Source: Porites lobata
Taxonomy: Eukaryota; Cnidaria; Anthozoa; Scleractinia; Poritidae
NCBI GenBank assembly: GCA_942486035.1
Contig: CALNXK010000081.1
Location: 738,001-802,000, forward strand
Length of the DNA: 64,000 bases
Reading direction: 5' to 3'
Shown: one piece after another, positions 1-9,945 of the stretch
Numbering within the stretch: the stretch's first letter is position 1
Layout: every line of letters starts with the position of its first letter
Program-made: the position numbers and the translations under genes
The notes under the pieces: generated by a model
Databases searched by the model: none
What the model was told of the DNA's origin: nothing
The model's input: only the letters and a program-made list of their open reading frames with translations

Positions 1-72
1 ATCCAGACATTGTGTAGATTCTAAAAGCAAGATAAAAAATTCTGTTTTTAAACTTAAATTTGTTTCTTTAAG

Positions 73-249
73 CTCACAAATTTCCCTCAAAGTTATCTGC
101 AACTCAAAGAGAAAACCCGTAAGAGAAAGCACACTCCAGAAAAACTCTCACAATCATCACAGACCTCAACTGAAACCATCACAAGTATACAGCGGCAATA
201 TTCCTCTGCAAGGATGACGTCACAAGATCAGGAGCAGCTACTCCATCAG
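73..249 (+). CDS. Exon of the Q/S/T-rich gene (first visible)
   Basis: The acceptor is a pyrimidine-rich tract ending tttctttaag, and the donor is CAG|gtatat. Its 59 codons are open in one frame (LTNFPQSYLQLKEKTRKRKH...). A second AG at 91-92 could be an alternative acceptor. The upstream 1-72 is intron. Confidence 0.6.
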
Positions 250-3200
250 GTATATAATACATAGTGTCAAACCTCTTATAAGCGACCACCCAAAATGTGA
301 AGACTTAGTGGTTGCTTATGGAAGGTGGTTGTTCACAAGAAGCGAACCAAAGGGAGTCTCTTCTTAGAAGTGGTTCGGACACATCTACTTTATCAAAGAT
401 AATTTATTGCATGGAATTTCTAAGTTGTATTATGTGTAGTGCCATGTTGATGCTAAAAGTTTTTCTTATACTCTAAGTAACATACAATGGAGGACAAAAA
501 TCCTTTGAACGGGTATGGAAAACCTTCCTTCCACATCCTTAACTTATCAAATGTTCAGATGTTGCACAATATACACTTCTCTAACCACTTGGATGCCATG
601 ACTGGCCCTCCCCTCCCCCCTCCAAACAATATTGGGATGAAGAAACACTTTTAGGACAGGGTAAAGTGTACAGGGGTGCACAAACTACAACATTGCTTGG
701 GGCAAGGGGGAAAGGGGGAAAAATTAAGGCAGATCGTGTTAATTGTCCTAAGAATTTTGTCCTCCATTGTAGTTCATACAGCAAACATAGAGATCAGACC
801 ATGTACATAGTGGTTGCCAACAAAAGGTTAAAAACAATGGAAAATTAGTCAGCCCTAAAATGTGGTCACTGTCACTTACAGAAGGGGGTTGTTTGTGAGA
901 GTTTCCAACTGTACAGTAAGTGTTTGTTTGGCAGGGGAATTTTTGGTGTTTTGTATAGGTGGTTCAATTCTCATGGGAGGTGGTTGCTATTAGAGGTGGT
1001 TGCACATGGAGGTTTGGTTTTACTGTACCGTGTATCTCCTGGAAAAGTGTCCGTGCTTGAATATTTGGTTGCCATTGAATAAGTGTCCACCTCAAGGCCA
1101 AACAAGCAAAATAAAAAATGCCTGCCTGGAATAAGTTCCTATCTCCCTCTCACCTTCTTACACAGCAAGGATGTTGTCATTGAGAAAGCCTTTTTTTGCA
1201 CTTTTATCAAATAAAATCATCAATCTAGAGTTTCAGGGAGTGTTTAATAAACATCTCAATAAGCAGCCTCCTCAAGCACCAATTCCTTTAATTTTCACTA
1301 AAATGCCTGTCAAATTTTGTCCATGGTGCCTTTGAAGATTGTCCCATCTCGGACAAAATTTATAAAATTGTAACAAACTATTCGTATTGGTCAAATGTTG
1401 GTGATCACAGAAAATTTGTCAAAATAAACAGCTTTTTCACCAGTTGGGATGGGCCCATGGTTACTAAAATGGTAAAATAATGATTATTTTACCATTTTTA
1501 CCATTTTTTGTGATGTTTAACAGACAAGCAGAGAGAATTACCATGGCAGTGAACAGGCACACCAGCTTGGAATCATTCAGGGTACTGATGGACAAGCTAC
1601 TGAAGTCGATCTTTCTAATCAGCATCAGATTCTCATCACACAGGGCTCTGGATCAGGACGAGATGAAGGTCAGAGAGAAACTTTTTACTTTTGATGGCCC
1701 ATGTCATGTAATTTGCTACATGAGTGGGCCATTTCCAAACAAATTTACAAATGTGCACTACAGCAGTATGTAGGATGTATCTAGGATTTTTATTGACAGA
1801 TCTGTCCCTGTCTGCAGTTTGAGTGAAAGCAAGTGTTAAGTAATTTTTTTGTACATGAATGCATCAGTACGGTTATTATGAACTGTTAGGCTAACAAGTT
1901 TACAAAACCCCCAATATTGCAAATCTGTTTCAATCTTCTTCAGGTTTGTCCATCCATTACTCCTTAAATTTACTGGTTATTCATACCCAATACCATCTTT
2001 CAATGTTTTAAGCAGTTATTAACATATCACTCAATTTGATCGTAGTTTCCACTGTTTGAATAGAGTGCAAGCAGTCAAGCATGTTTGCTCAAAAATCTGT
2101 GAGGGATTGGAATATGTGAGTATTTGAGTGTCAGAGCCATGAGCAGCAGGTTTTGTGGATGCCATTGTGAGAAACTCTGTTTTTGCTTGGACTGGCAATA
2201 CAAAACACACTGCTCTCGGCTTCTCTACTCAAAAAATCACATATCACAATTGCTCACAGTTTTTAGAGCAAAAGAGAGACTGCTCGCAGTCTGCTCGCCC
2301 ATTTTATATCAAAAACTCCATCGCACATTCTTGATGTCTCGTATTGTAATTGTGTTCCAGGTCAAGTGGTTATTGTAGTGAATGCAAGCAGTTTCTTCTC
2401 TGGTCAGTCTGATTCAGACACACCAGCAACACTGTCCTTAACCATACCAGCTTCACAAGTGGCCAGCCTAAGCCATGCATCTTTACATTCAGCCGCTGGT
2501 GCCCAGGCAGTAACTTTAATCCCATCGCAAACTGATGCACCACCCCAGACTTCAGGAACAGCTACAACGTCTCCTCAAACTGTCACGTTTATACCACAGG
2601 TGGCTGAGAACAGTCGCAGTGCGGTGGCCTTTTTAACAACACAGCAAAGTGATAATACTAGTCAGGTTCCTGTCTCGGCAGCTTATCTCGCTACCCATGG
2701 ACAGACAAGCAACATTTTAAGTATGTTGGATTCTGCGCTGCAGGCATCTTCACCAGGGTCTGCTGGTCCTATAATAAGAGTTGGTAGCAGTGCCGGAGCA
2801 GTTCCAGCAACTGACAGCAGCCAATCAACAGATGCAAGTAAGACACAGATTTATAGATGTTGTGATTCAGTTTTATCCATGGTTTGAATTTTATGTTCCT
2901 TTGTCTAAATAGATGATATTACATAGCCGCGCAGACATACAAAATTTCTCTCTGAGTGTTGAAATTAATAGTTCACAAGTGCTCGCAGTGAACGAGTGAA
3001 ATATCTTTGAACACTCAAAGAGAAATTCTGTATCTCCAAGTGGCAAAATAATGTTCTATTTTATTACATGCATATAGACACCAATGAAATACTAAACCAT
3101 GTCACTTAAATATTTTTTTGCTATGATAGGCGCAACTTTTCATGTAGTCAGGAGTGGTCACTGTAGATCTTTTCACATGTGAATTAAGTTGTGGGAAAGC

Positions 3201-6200
3201 TCGCCTGGTATTTCATTGGTAGTTATATAATATATCTTATTATTTTGTATACCACCATGCCCCTACAAATGCCAAAAATACAACATATACACCACAGTTA
3301 AAATATTGAACAACAGCAAAGACAGAACATACCTCCTGTTTTTTCGTAGCAGTAAGAAAAAAAATTAATGGTTACAAGACTCAGTAAGAATTGGTCACTT
3401 CTCTTCAACCAGATTTTATTTGACTGTTTTCTTCCCATGCACTTCTAATACCTTTGTGCTATATTGAGAGGCTTTTTTGACGTTCTAGTTGTCGTCCGCG
3501 TCGTTGGATCTTAAACTCCCTAAATTGTACAAACGACCGGTTTCAATAGACCGGCGAAATTTCTCATTTTATTAAAGCACTGAGGTTAGGACAACTTCGA
3601 GTTAAACTGATTTCACGGCTTGTCAAAGAGTCCAGCGATTCCTTTTTCCCAGGTGAGCGCCGACTCATTTCGCTTCAATATTCAGGAATGCTCTCGATCT
3701 TTTACGCTTTCATTGCCTCTCGCCCGACATGTTTTGCACGGCGTTTGGTCATGCGAAACCTCCACGAAACATCCACGCCTCGCGCGAGGTAACTTTATCC
3801 CGATTCTAAAAATAACTCGAGACGAATTACCTATGGAATAGGGTGTATATGGGGGATGCCCTCTCTGTCCCCTTTATAGTCTCTTGGTTACATGTAATGG
3901 TTAATGTATAGTTTAACAGCGAGGAACCACCATCTGAGGGTTATTCAATCTAGAATTCAATAGAGGAGGCTTTTTGATAACGACATCTTACAGCAAACCT
4001 ACCCGAATAAGTGTACATCTCACGGTTTTTTATAAAACTTAACTTGATAACCCAGTTGTCAATCCAAGTACGGCTAATCTTGATCTGTTCTGGTCTCTGC
4101 GTTTAATTCCCATCACTGTGTGCATTGTGCTGCCTGTGATGTCTTTGAATTCAAGGATCTAACAGTTTGAAATGCCACTGACAATACGGCTTTGAAATTT
4201 GTCTTCATTGTCGAGAGTTTAAAATAATTTAAATGGCCATGAAACAATACCAGGCTGGTTGAAAAGCGGAAGGGACCATTCCAGCTTGAGGGTTGCTAAA
4301 CCTTGCTCCAGAGTCTCTGACTTATTATGAACTTCTTATACACACTCTCGCAAGATATTTTTTGGTAGGTTATGGTGCCGTAATTAGCCAGTGTGACCAA
4401 TCGCAACGCGCGCTGATAAGAAATTGAACCAATCAAAACTCAAAGAAATGCCGCGTAGCTACCGCCACCACCTTCCCTAAGCGCGGGAAGATGTACACTG
4501 CTTTTGATTTCTCTTATTTGTTACTGGTTAAGAAAGATGTGCAAGATAGTTTAACCAATCACAGAGCATGGCATGCTAAACCAGAGTTATCAAGAAGTTA
4601 CTTTCAAAACCCAGTGAAAAAACCACTGTAAGATCCTTTGAAATGTGGTAAAACTAAAGGCTTCGTGTTTTTTCGTTTTTAGTTTCTGGTCACGTGGTGG
4701 CGACCCAGGCAGCTGTTGACGCGGTGCTTAGCGCTGCTAAAGAAGAATCAAAGCAAACCCGATCCGGAGAAGAAAGTGTGGAGGGTGAACCCCAGGAAAA
4801 GCGCCAAGCACTGGAAGTAGATTTGTCCTCACTAGTCAAGGAAGCAGTGTTTGATGGTCAACAGGTATAGTGCCGTATCCAACTGCTTAGTTTGAAGTCT
4901 TGTACACGTGCTGACTTGAAGTAGAATATGTTAGCCTTTATTGTGGGCAGTGATATAGAGTAAAGTAAAGTCACACCATTGCCAGGTCGTAGGCTGCACT
5001 GTACAGGGTTTTAGATTCCAGTGTTTCGTCTAGCGAAGTCTTCGCTGAAGGTCTTGTCTTGTCCTTCGCGTCGCCAAGTAGGTTCGCGGTTACCAGTCGT
5101 TTTGATACAAGTTAATTCCTTCGAGGTGTAAATAGTTTCACGTACCTGGCTTAAAGAACGAAGAATATTCACCCAAAATGTTTTTCTTGTTCAATTGCCA
5201 ACTTTACTTGAAGTAATCGAAATTTTTTTATGCAATTTTACTGCTTGAGTGCGTTTCGAAACGATCGGTTTCCGTCAAATGGTTACCGGTCGTAGTAGGC
5301 TCTCAGGTCAGTCACAAAAGAGGTCAGTTTGCATCCGTCGTCAAAGTGCATATCGAATGTGCATGTCGTTACTGACGTATTGGGTTTACGATGGGCTAAC
5401 AATAGTAAGACAACTAAATCGACTAACTAGCCAGCAACCAGAATAATAAGCTTTCAACGGACACAAGAAACACTTCTCACTTGGGATTGCAATCCGTGAT
5501 ACTCATGACTAGCCCTCCCCCTCCCCCGTCCCGGGCGCATTTGGCATGCTGTCTTCTCGTAAGCTTGACCATGATTAGGCTTTTGATGTTTCGCAGGTTG
5601 AGGGAGTTATCAGTGAAGCGCAAGAAAAAAGCTCTGTAGAAGGTGAACAGCCGGGAATGGTTTCCATCCCTGTACCTTCATCCCAACAGCAGTCGGACAA
5701 CACGCAGTTCACCAGTCTATCTCAAGCTAACGAGGAAGGAAATTTCATCTCCATGGCCACAACACGACCTGTCGTCATGGTACCAGAATCGGTTCTTCAG
5801 TCGGTGCAGGAAGGCGGACAGACAGTGATCCTTGAAGATGGTGAGAATAAACTACATGTAGGTGTTCGAGACAGTGAACATTGCACAGGAACTCAGCAAA
5901 TGTCAGTCGAACTTCAACACACTGAATCAGCTTACGAGAATAATGATGCTTCACCACAAATCCCTGTCGTCATGGAAACAGTCCAAAGAGTTTCTGTTGC
6001 CATGGAAACGAATGACGTCGTCCCAGCACCCGTAACGACATCTCAAGATTTAGGCGTTTCTATAGAAACACATTCAGAGCATCCTAAACAGCAAGCGACC
6101 ACACATGAGAACAGTCTGAAAGTTACCGAGGAAGAACAACGTCTGCAGGATTACAATATACCGGCCTCATGTGCTGCGCAATCTAGTGGCACTGATCCCA

Positions 6201-6322
6201 TCAGTGTTTCGCTTTTGTTTGCAACTAGCCAGCAGCAGTTACCTGTGGACGAACCAGCTGTTACTACTCATACAGACACTGTTTCAGCAGTAAATAACAC
6301 TCCCGCAGTTTTCTCGCAGTAA
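73..6322 (+). CDS. C-terminal five exons of a Gln/Ser/Thr-rich nuclear regulator-like protein (5' part outside window)
   Basis: Five exons join in one open frame: 73-249, 1524-1668, 2361-2837, 4683-4864 and 5597-6322 (TAA). They encode 568 residues plus stop. Every junction has AG/GT borders and phases agree (0, 1, 1, 0). The first visible exon carries a basic stretch (KEKTRKRKH) that could be a nuclear localisation signal. The following 500 residues are rich in Q, S, T, V and P with runs such as TATTSPQTVTFIPQ, as in transactivation domains of metazoan transcription factors. An acidic/basic patch (KEESKQTRSGEESVEGE) lies in exon 4. No DNA-binding domain is visible; it would have to be upstream of base 73. 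The family is not recognised, so the regulator role is inference from composition. The exon chain itself is well supported. Confidence 0.75.
264..1029. mobile_element. Foldback/MITE-like element, outer copy, interrupted
   Basis: The left end reads tgtcaaacctcttataagcgacca. The right end reads ggtggttgcacatggaggtttg followed by gttttactgta. The two ends are inverted matches over about 10 bp at the tips. Inside, short GGTGGTTGC-type motifs recur in both orientations. The element has no coding capacity and is non-autonomous by appearance. Confidence 0.5.
485..769. mobile_element. Nested 285-bp MITE with TA duplication
   Basis: Perfect inverted ends CAATGGAGGACAAAA / TTTTGTCCTCCATTG are flanked by TA on both sides (483-484 and 770-771). 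That is the hallmark of a Tc1/mariner-type non-autonomous element. It sits inside the 264-1029 element, so it is the younger insertion. Confidence 0.75.
1524..1668 (+). CDS. Exon of the Q/S/T-rich gene
   Basis: The acceptor is taacag|ACA and the donor is GATGAAG|gtcaga. The phase-compatible frame reads TSRENYHGSEQAHQLGIIQG and continues with Q-rich sequence (NQHQILITQGSG). A different frame over the same bases is longer (97 codons), but it does not join the neighbouring exons. Confidence 0.6.
2361..2837 (+). CDS. Exon of the Q/S/T-rich gene
   Basis: The acceptor is tgtgttccag|GT and the donor is GCAA|gtaaga. The single base carried over from the preceding exon completes a Gly codon. The product is GQVVIVVNASSFFSG followed by a long S/T/A/Q-rich low-complexity segment. 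Confidence 0.75.
2838..4682. other. Intron with a foldback element and dispersed-repeat fragments
   Basis: It contains the 2910-3236 element and, at about 3491-3522, a half-copy of the GACGACGGCGACGG-type terminal repeat seen intact at 10935-11302. The remainder shows no supported feature. Confidence 0.5.
2910..3236. mobile_element. Dispersed foldback element, copy A
   Basis: It runs from gatattacatagccgc to ggtatttcattggtagtta. A related copy lies in the opposite orientation at 19618-20003, sharing accaatgaaat, tctccaagtggc and catgtaat blocks. It has internal inverted segments and no ORF of note. Confidence 0.6.
4683..4864 (+). CDS. Exon of the Q/S/T-rich gene
   Basis: The acceptor follows a strong pyrimidine tract (gttttttcgtttttag). 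The donor is CAACAG|gtatag. It encodes ISGHVVATQAAVDAVLSAAK plus a charged stretch and LEVDLSSLVKEAVFDGQQ. It is phase-compatible with both neighbours. Confidence 0.75.
4865..5596. other. Intron without recognised features
   Basis: A gene-free stretch between the last two exons of the Q/S/T-rich gene. I see no repeat structure I can support and no coding exon. Confidence 0.5.
5597..6322 (+). CDS. Terminal exon of the Q/S/T-rich gene
   Basis: The acceptor is gatgtttcgcag|GTT. The exon is open for 241 codons to TAA at 6320-6322. The protein is acidic and rich in T, S, Q and V (for example TTRPVVMVPESVLQSVQEGG), consistent with an activation domain. Confidence 0.8.
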   Translation, partial: VEGVISEAQEKSSVEGEQPGMVSIPVPSSQQQSDNTQFTSLSQANEEGNFISMATTRPVVMVPESVLQSVQEGGQTVILEDGENKLHVGVRDSEHCTGTQQMSVELQHTESAYENNDASPQIPVVMETVQRVSVAMETNDVVPAPVTTSQDLGVSIETHSEHPKQQATTHENSLKVTEEEQRLQDYNIPASCAAQSSGTDPISVSLLFATSQQQLPVDEPAVTTHTDTVSAVNNTPAVFSQ

Positions 6323-6350
6323 CTCATCCAGGCGAGCTTTCTACAGTAGA

Positions 6351-6510
6351 CCTCTTAAGCTTTTATGTTTTGTTTTCCCAATACAGGTCATGTGATAATA
6401 CTCTAGGGAACTGTTATTTTCGCGCATAGCTACGCATAGTTATGAAAAGACAAAGGGTCAAGTTCCCTTGGGACCTCTATTGGGAAAATAAAACATACAA
6501 GCTAAAGAGG
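6351..6510. mobile_element. 160-bp foldback element in the 3'UTR
   Basis: The left arm, cctcttaagcttttatgtt and on, and the right arm, ending acatacaagctaaagagg, are inverted over about 40 bp with few mismatches. It begins 28 bp after the stop of the Q/S/T-rich gene and contains the first AATAAA downstream of that stop (6487-6492). Confidence 0.75.
6487..6492 (+). terminator. Candidate poly(A) signal AATAAA for the Q/S/T-rich gene
   Basis: This is the first canonical hexamer after the stop at 6322. It lies within the right arm of the foldback element, so the signal may be transposon-derived. Confidence 0.45.
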
Positions 6511-6521
6511 TTTATTCTCTA

Positions 6522-6686
6522 AGGGCCTGTTTACATGGAGTTGGGGGACCCCAGGTAGGCGAGGTAATCTGCGGTGGGTCACCCCACCTATCATGTAAAC
6601 GTGATCAAATTAAAATGAGAGATTATATGGACAGGCGGGTTACCTCACTTACCTGGGGTCCCCCACCTCTATGTAAACAGTCCCTA
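6522..6686. mobile_element. 165-bp foldback element, tandem neighbour
   Basis: The left arm agggcctgtttacatgg with gggggaccccaggta and the right arm tacctggggtccccc with atgtaaacagtccct are inverted over about 45 bp. It is separated from the preceding element by 11 bp. Confidence 0.75.
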
Positions 6687-7616
6687 AAACTTATTAGTGC
6701 ACAGTTACAGTAGTATAACCTCCGACGCGGACGTTTTTTTGGCTGGTCACGCAGTCTTCCGCCTAAGGAACGCGTCACGAAACCCTAAGAACGGCTACGT
6801 GGGAGGCTTACAGTGGTATGGATTCTAGAACAAACTCCTGTAGCCAGTTTAACGAAGTGGTTTATGCAGAAACTTGTTTGAACAAACCATTCATGTTGGG
6901 ATGAGAGCTAAAACCTCACCACTCCTCCCAACTTCTGGCCTATGCATCTTACATGACCATATTTTGAGCGATCAAGGAAGGTTTGGGCGAGGAGGGTAAA
7001 TACCCCACCCCTCCCCACCCCTCTTCCCTCTTTGTGCTCTCGTCCCAACCTTCCCGCTTTTTTCGCACAGGAAACGCTTACTACACAGGCGAGGTTACGT
7101 CCGTGTTTTGACAGTTGGCTTCATCCTCCATACGCATTTTGTGCATCAGTTTGGCATGGACCTTATTGTTTGGCGTGGTCGTTTGACAGCAAAGAAGAGC
7201 TACTTGTAGACAGAATCGTCTGGCTGTGCTCTCTAATCACAGCAGTTGCACAGCATTTTACTTCTTAGAAGAACATAGTCATTAAAATGAAAAACAAAAA
7301 AGTCTTTGAAGTTTGAACCTGTTTTTAGCATATTTTATTGATTCAAGAGATTTCTCCGTTTCTTTTGGTTTAAATCAAAACTTTGCAGTGAGAAATTGTT
7401 GTCTTTTTGACTACCGCACCGGTTGTGGAAACGTCAGTCACTGTCAACAACGTACAGTCTTATTCAGGACTATCTTCACCCGGACGATCATGCTAAACCT
7501 ACTTGTGAAATGACCCTGGTTTAAATCTTTCACAGTTATTGTCTTTTCGTTAATTATTCCCCAGTTTAAAAACAAGGAACCAAATTTCCGATTGTCCAGC
7601 ACTAATAGGCAATAAG

Positions 7617-7890
7617 TATACAGCTATTTCGAGAAAGGTCGTCAGAAAAAGTGCAGGCGACAATCCCGAAAGGTATTGTGGGTGGTTTTAAGTTTACTGT
7701 TCTTCAAAGAAATCTGAAAGAATGGCACGAGAGGCCATGGATATATGTTTGCAAGTGCTAAAGGAAAGTCAGAACAATAGGTTCGACAGCTACAGTGTCA
7801 GGAACAGTGAATTGATCGTATCCCATATTACTTTTCGGAATTGTCGCGTGCACAATTTTTCGAACAACCTTCCTCGAAATAGCTGTATTT
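7617..7890. mobile_element. Foldback element with ~70-bp terminal inverted repeats
   Basis: tatacagctatttcgag with the following cgacaatcccgaaa is mirrored by ttcggaattgtcg with ctcgaaatagctgta at the right end. A short plus-strand ORF (7722-7955, MAREAMDICLQVLKES...) starts inside and runs past the right end. It is probably repeat sequence, not a gene. Confidence 0.65.
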
Positions 7891-9049
7891 CAGTATTTCA
7901 AGTTGTAGTTGTACCTACAACACGAAATACGAAATATAATCCGAAATTGCCATAACGGCTCCTAAATGGCCTGAGAAGGAAACAGACAGTAAAAGGTATA
8001 ACAAACAAGTAAGTCAGAATTTAAGACGTGCATTTTATTTATTCCAATATATCCTCTAACAAAATTCAAATTCAAACGAATTACACGCATAAACTGTTAC
8101 ACTTAAATGTGCACGTTATTACTCAAGTCTCGTGTTTTGTTGCGGGAATGCCACCACTTTCTATTTCAAAGCAAGTGAAGACATTGGTCTCTACTATCTC
8201 AGTGCTATCTCCCGGAATTTAGTGTATTTTATTCTCCACTTAATCTTCTTTGTTGCCTTTTTGCATACTTTCTCCGAGGACGAAGGTTTTCGAAGCCTCT
8301 CAAGATTCATACAGTAACTAACACTGCAGAAATGTTAGGTATTGTTGTCCACGAAAATTTGAAACTTGGAGACAACATTTATAATGAGTGTATCTTAGCA
8401 GTGAGCACGTCATTTCCGAGGAAAAAAAGCGAATTGTAGCCCTTATTTTACTGCCGTACAAAATATCGATAATTTTGTAACTCAAAGGTCATAAAAACGA
8501 CAGTTAATCTCAAGAATGTCAATTTTTTTAAAACAAATCTATCGAGCCGTTTTCAGAGGGCCTCAATACATACTAATCAAATCCCTCGCGGTCTTTGTTA
8601 CTGGCGACGTAGTTTATGCTCAAACTTGCGGGGTATTGACCCTGAAAAACCTCATCGAGCCACCAAAAACGCAGGTTTTCGAACACGGTCCCCGGAATAG
8701 AATTTTTTCCCGTAAGGGACGCTACTGTAATTCCATTGTTTTAGCGTTTTCTTGTGGACGGGTGAAAACTTAAATACGCTACTTTGTATTTTAGAAAAAG
8801 GAAAAAAATCTCCGTTTTTAAAATTAGTTGGATGCTTGTGGACGAGGCCTTATATGTACATAGTAACAAATGCTTACTCGAGAACCTGACGTTCTGGAAA
8901 TCATGACTAGCAACCAGAAGTTTGGTGTTTCGTTTCATGGTAAAGCTTCCGGTCTGATCCAACAAGTTTGAAAGTTTTTCCTCTGTTCCCTGTGGACTCT
9001 GTTATCGAGTCAGGAGCAAAACGTCCGGGACGTCGACAAGAGCGACCAA

Positions 9050-9222
9050 AATCTATTTTCTCCTAACCATATCAATAAATAATCAAAAGAAAATGTTGTG
9101 AGATTCGATAAAAGGATCAGTTAAGCGAACATACTCTGATCTTAAAGAAATTTTCTAAACTAGTTCTTAAGTTGAAGTATATGGAGATCAGTTTGGAGAA
9201 TTTGCATGTGGATTTTGCTCAT
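9050..9222. repeat. TTAACCCTTTAA-family dispersed repeat, degenerate copy
   Basis: It shares the blocks attttctcctaac, gatcttaaag and ggagatcagtttggagaat with the intact copy at 10453-10666. Confidence 0.6.
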
Positions 9223-9304
9223 CAGCTCCAAAGAAACTCAAATACGTTCGGCGCAATTGAGGAAACATGTTAACATTTTGGGGTTGCACAGCCCATCGAG
9301 CTTA

Positions 9305-9945
9305 TCAAGTAATCGGCCTTATTTTCATTTCACATTTCTTCAGAGCGTAGTTGAATCCTTTCCAAGGAGCCCAAACAAGATTTGAAAACTGGCCAGTACA
9401 AAAAGCCTGGAAGCAATTTTTGAACCACCAGCCGCCCCATGCTTGTACAGCGCAGTTGTTGTCAACATTCATATCATTGTCTGAATCTTTTGAGGTGAAT
9501 GCCATTCCATTGGAGGACGACAATCCATCACCGGCCGTTCCAGAATACCCATCAACAGTCAATCTGAAAAAGTCTTCCTCTGGCGCCACTCGGAAAGTAG
9601 AATATTTTGCGAAGGCAGTGTTTCCGTCCCAGTCCTCCAAGTCGACTCTGAGTTCTTGACGAGAGAACCTGCCATGATCAGTAAACCGTCTAAGGTTACC
9701 TAAGCCATGCCAGTAACTCCGAAGTAAATCGCCAAAGGTAAATATGTATTTATTCCAGGTCCGATCAAAGTTCAGAGAGTCATTATTCACACGTCTTAGT
9801 ATCACCATCCAGCCACCTCCGTCGGTAATCATATCACAGTAAACACGCGGATCATCAATCCCTTTCCTTGAGGGAACGTTATATACTCCGCTACTTGTGT
9901 AGCCACGTTTTAACCACTCAAGACATGACTTTCCAGAAAAAAGTT
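9305..9945 (-). CDS. Lectin exon 3: fibrinogen-related domain
   Basis: The acceptor ttttttcag|AA completes the Glu codon begun in exon 2. The domain is full length to the stop and keeps the four FReD cysteines (SCLEW, YCDM, NNC, KNC). Confidence 0.9.

Larger units (their letters stand above)
250..1523. other. Intron occupied by nested foldback elements
   Basis: This intron of the Q/S/T-rich gene is filled from about 264 to 1029 by an element with GTCAAACCTC / GAGGTTTG ends, itself interrupted by a second element at 485-769. I see no coding exon in it. Confidence 0.6.
6687..9304. other. Intergenic region, no supported gene
   Basis: It lies between the stops of two convergent genes. It contains the long-TIR element at 7617-7890, a copy of the TTAACCCTTTAA family at about 9050-9222, and G/C-rich repeat-like patches at 6900-7090. 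The short ORFs have no splice or family support. Confidence 0.5.

Noticed and set aside
9351..9659. 102-codon plus-strand ORF
   Set aside because: Antisense shadow of the fibrinogen domain exon.
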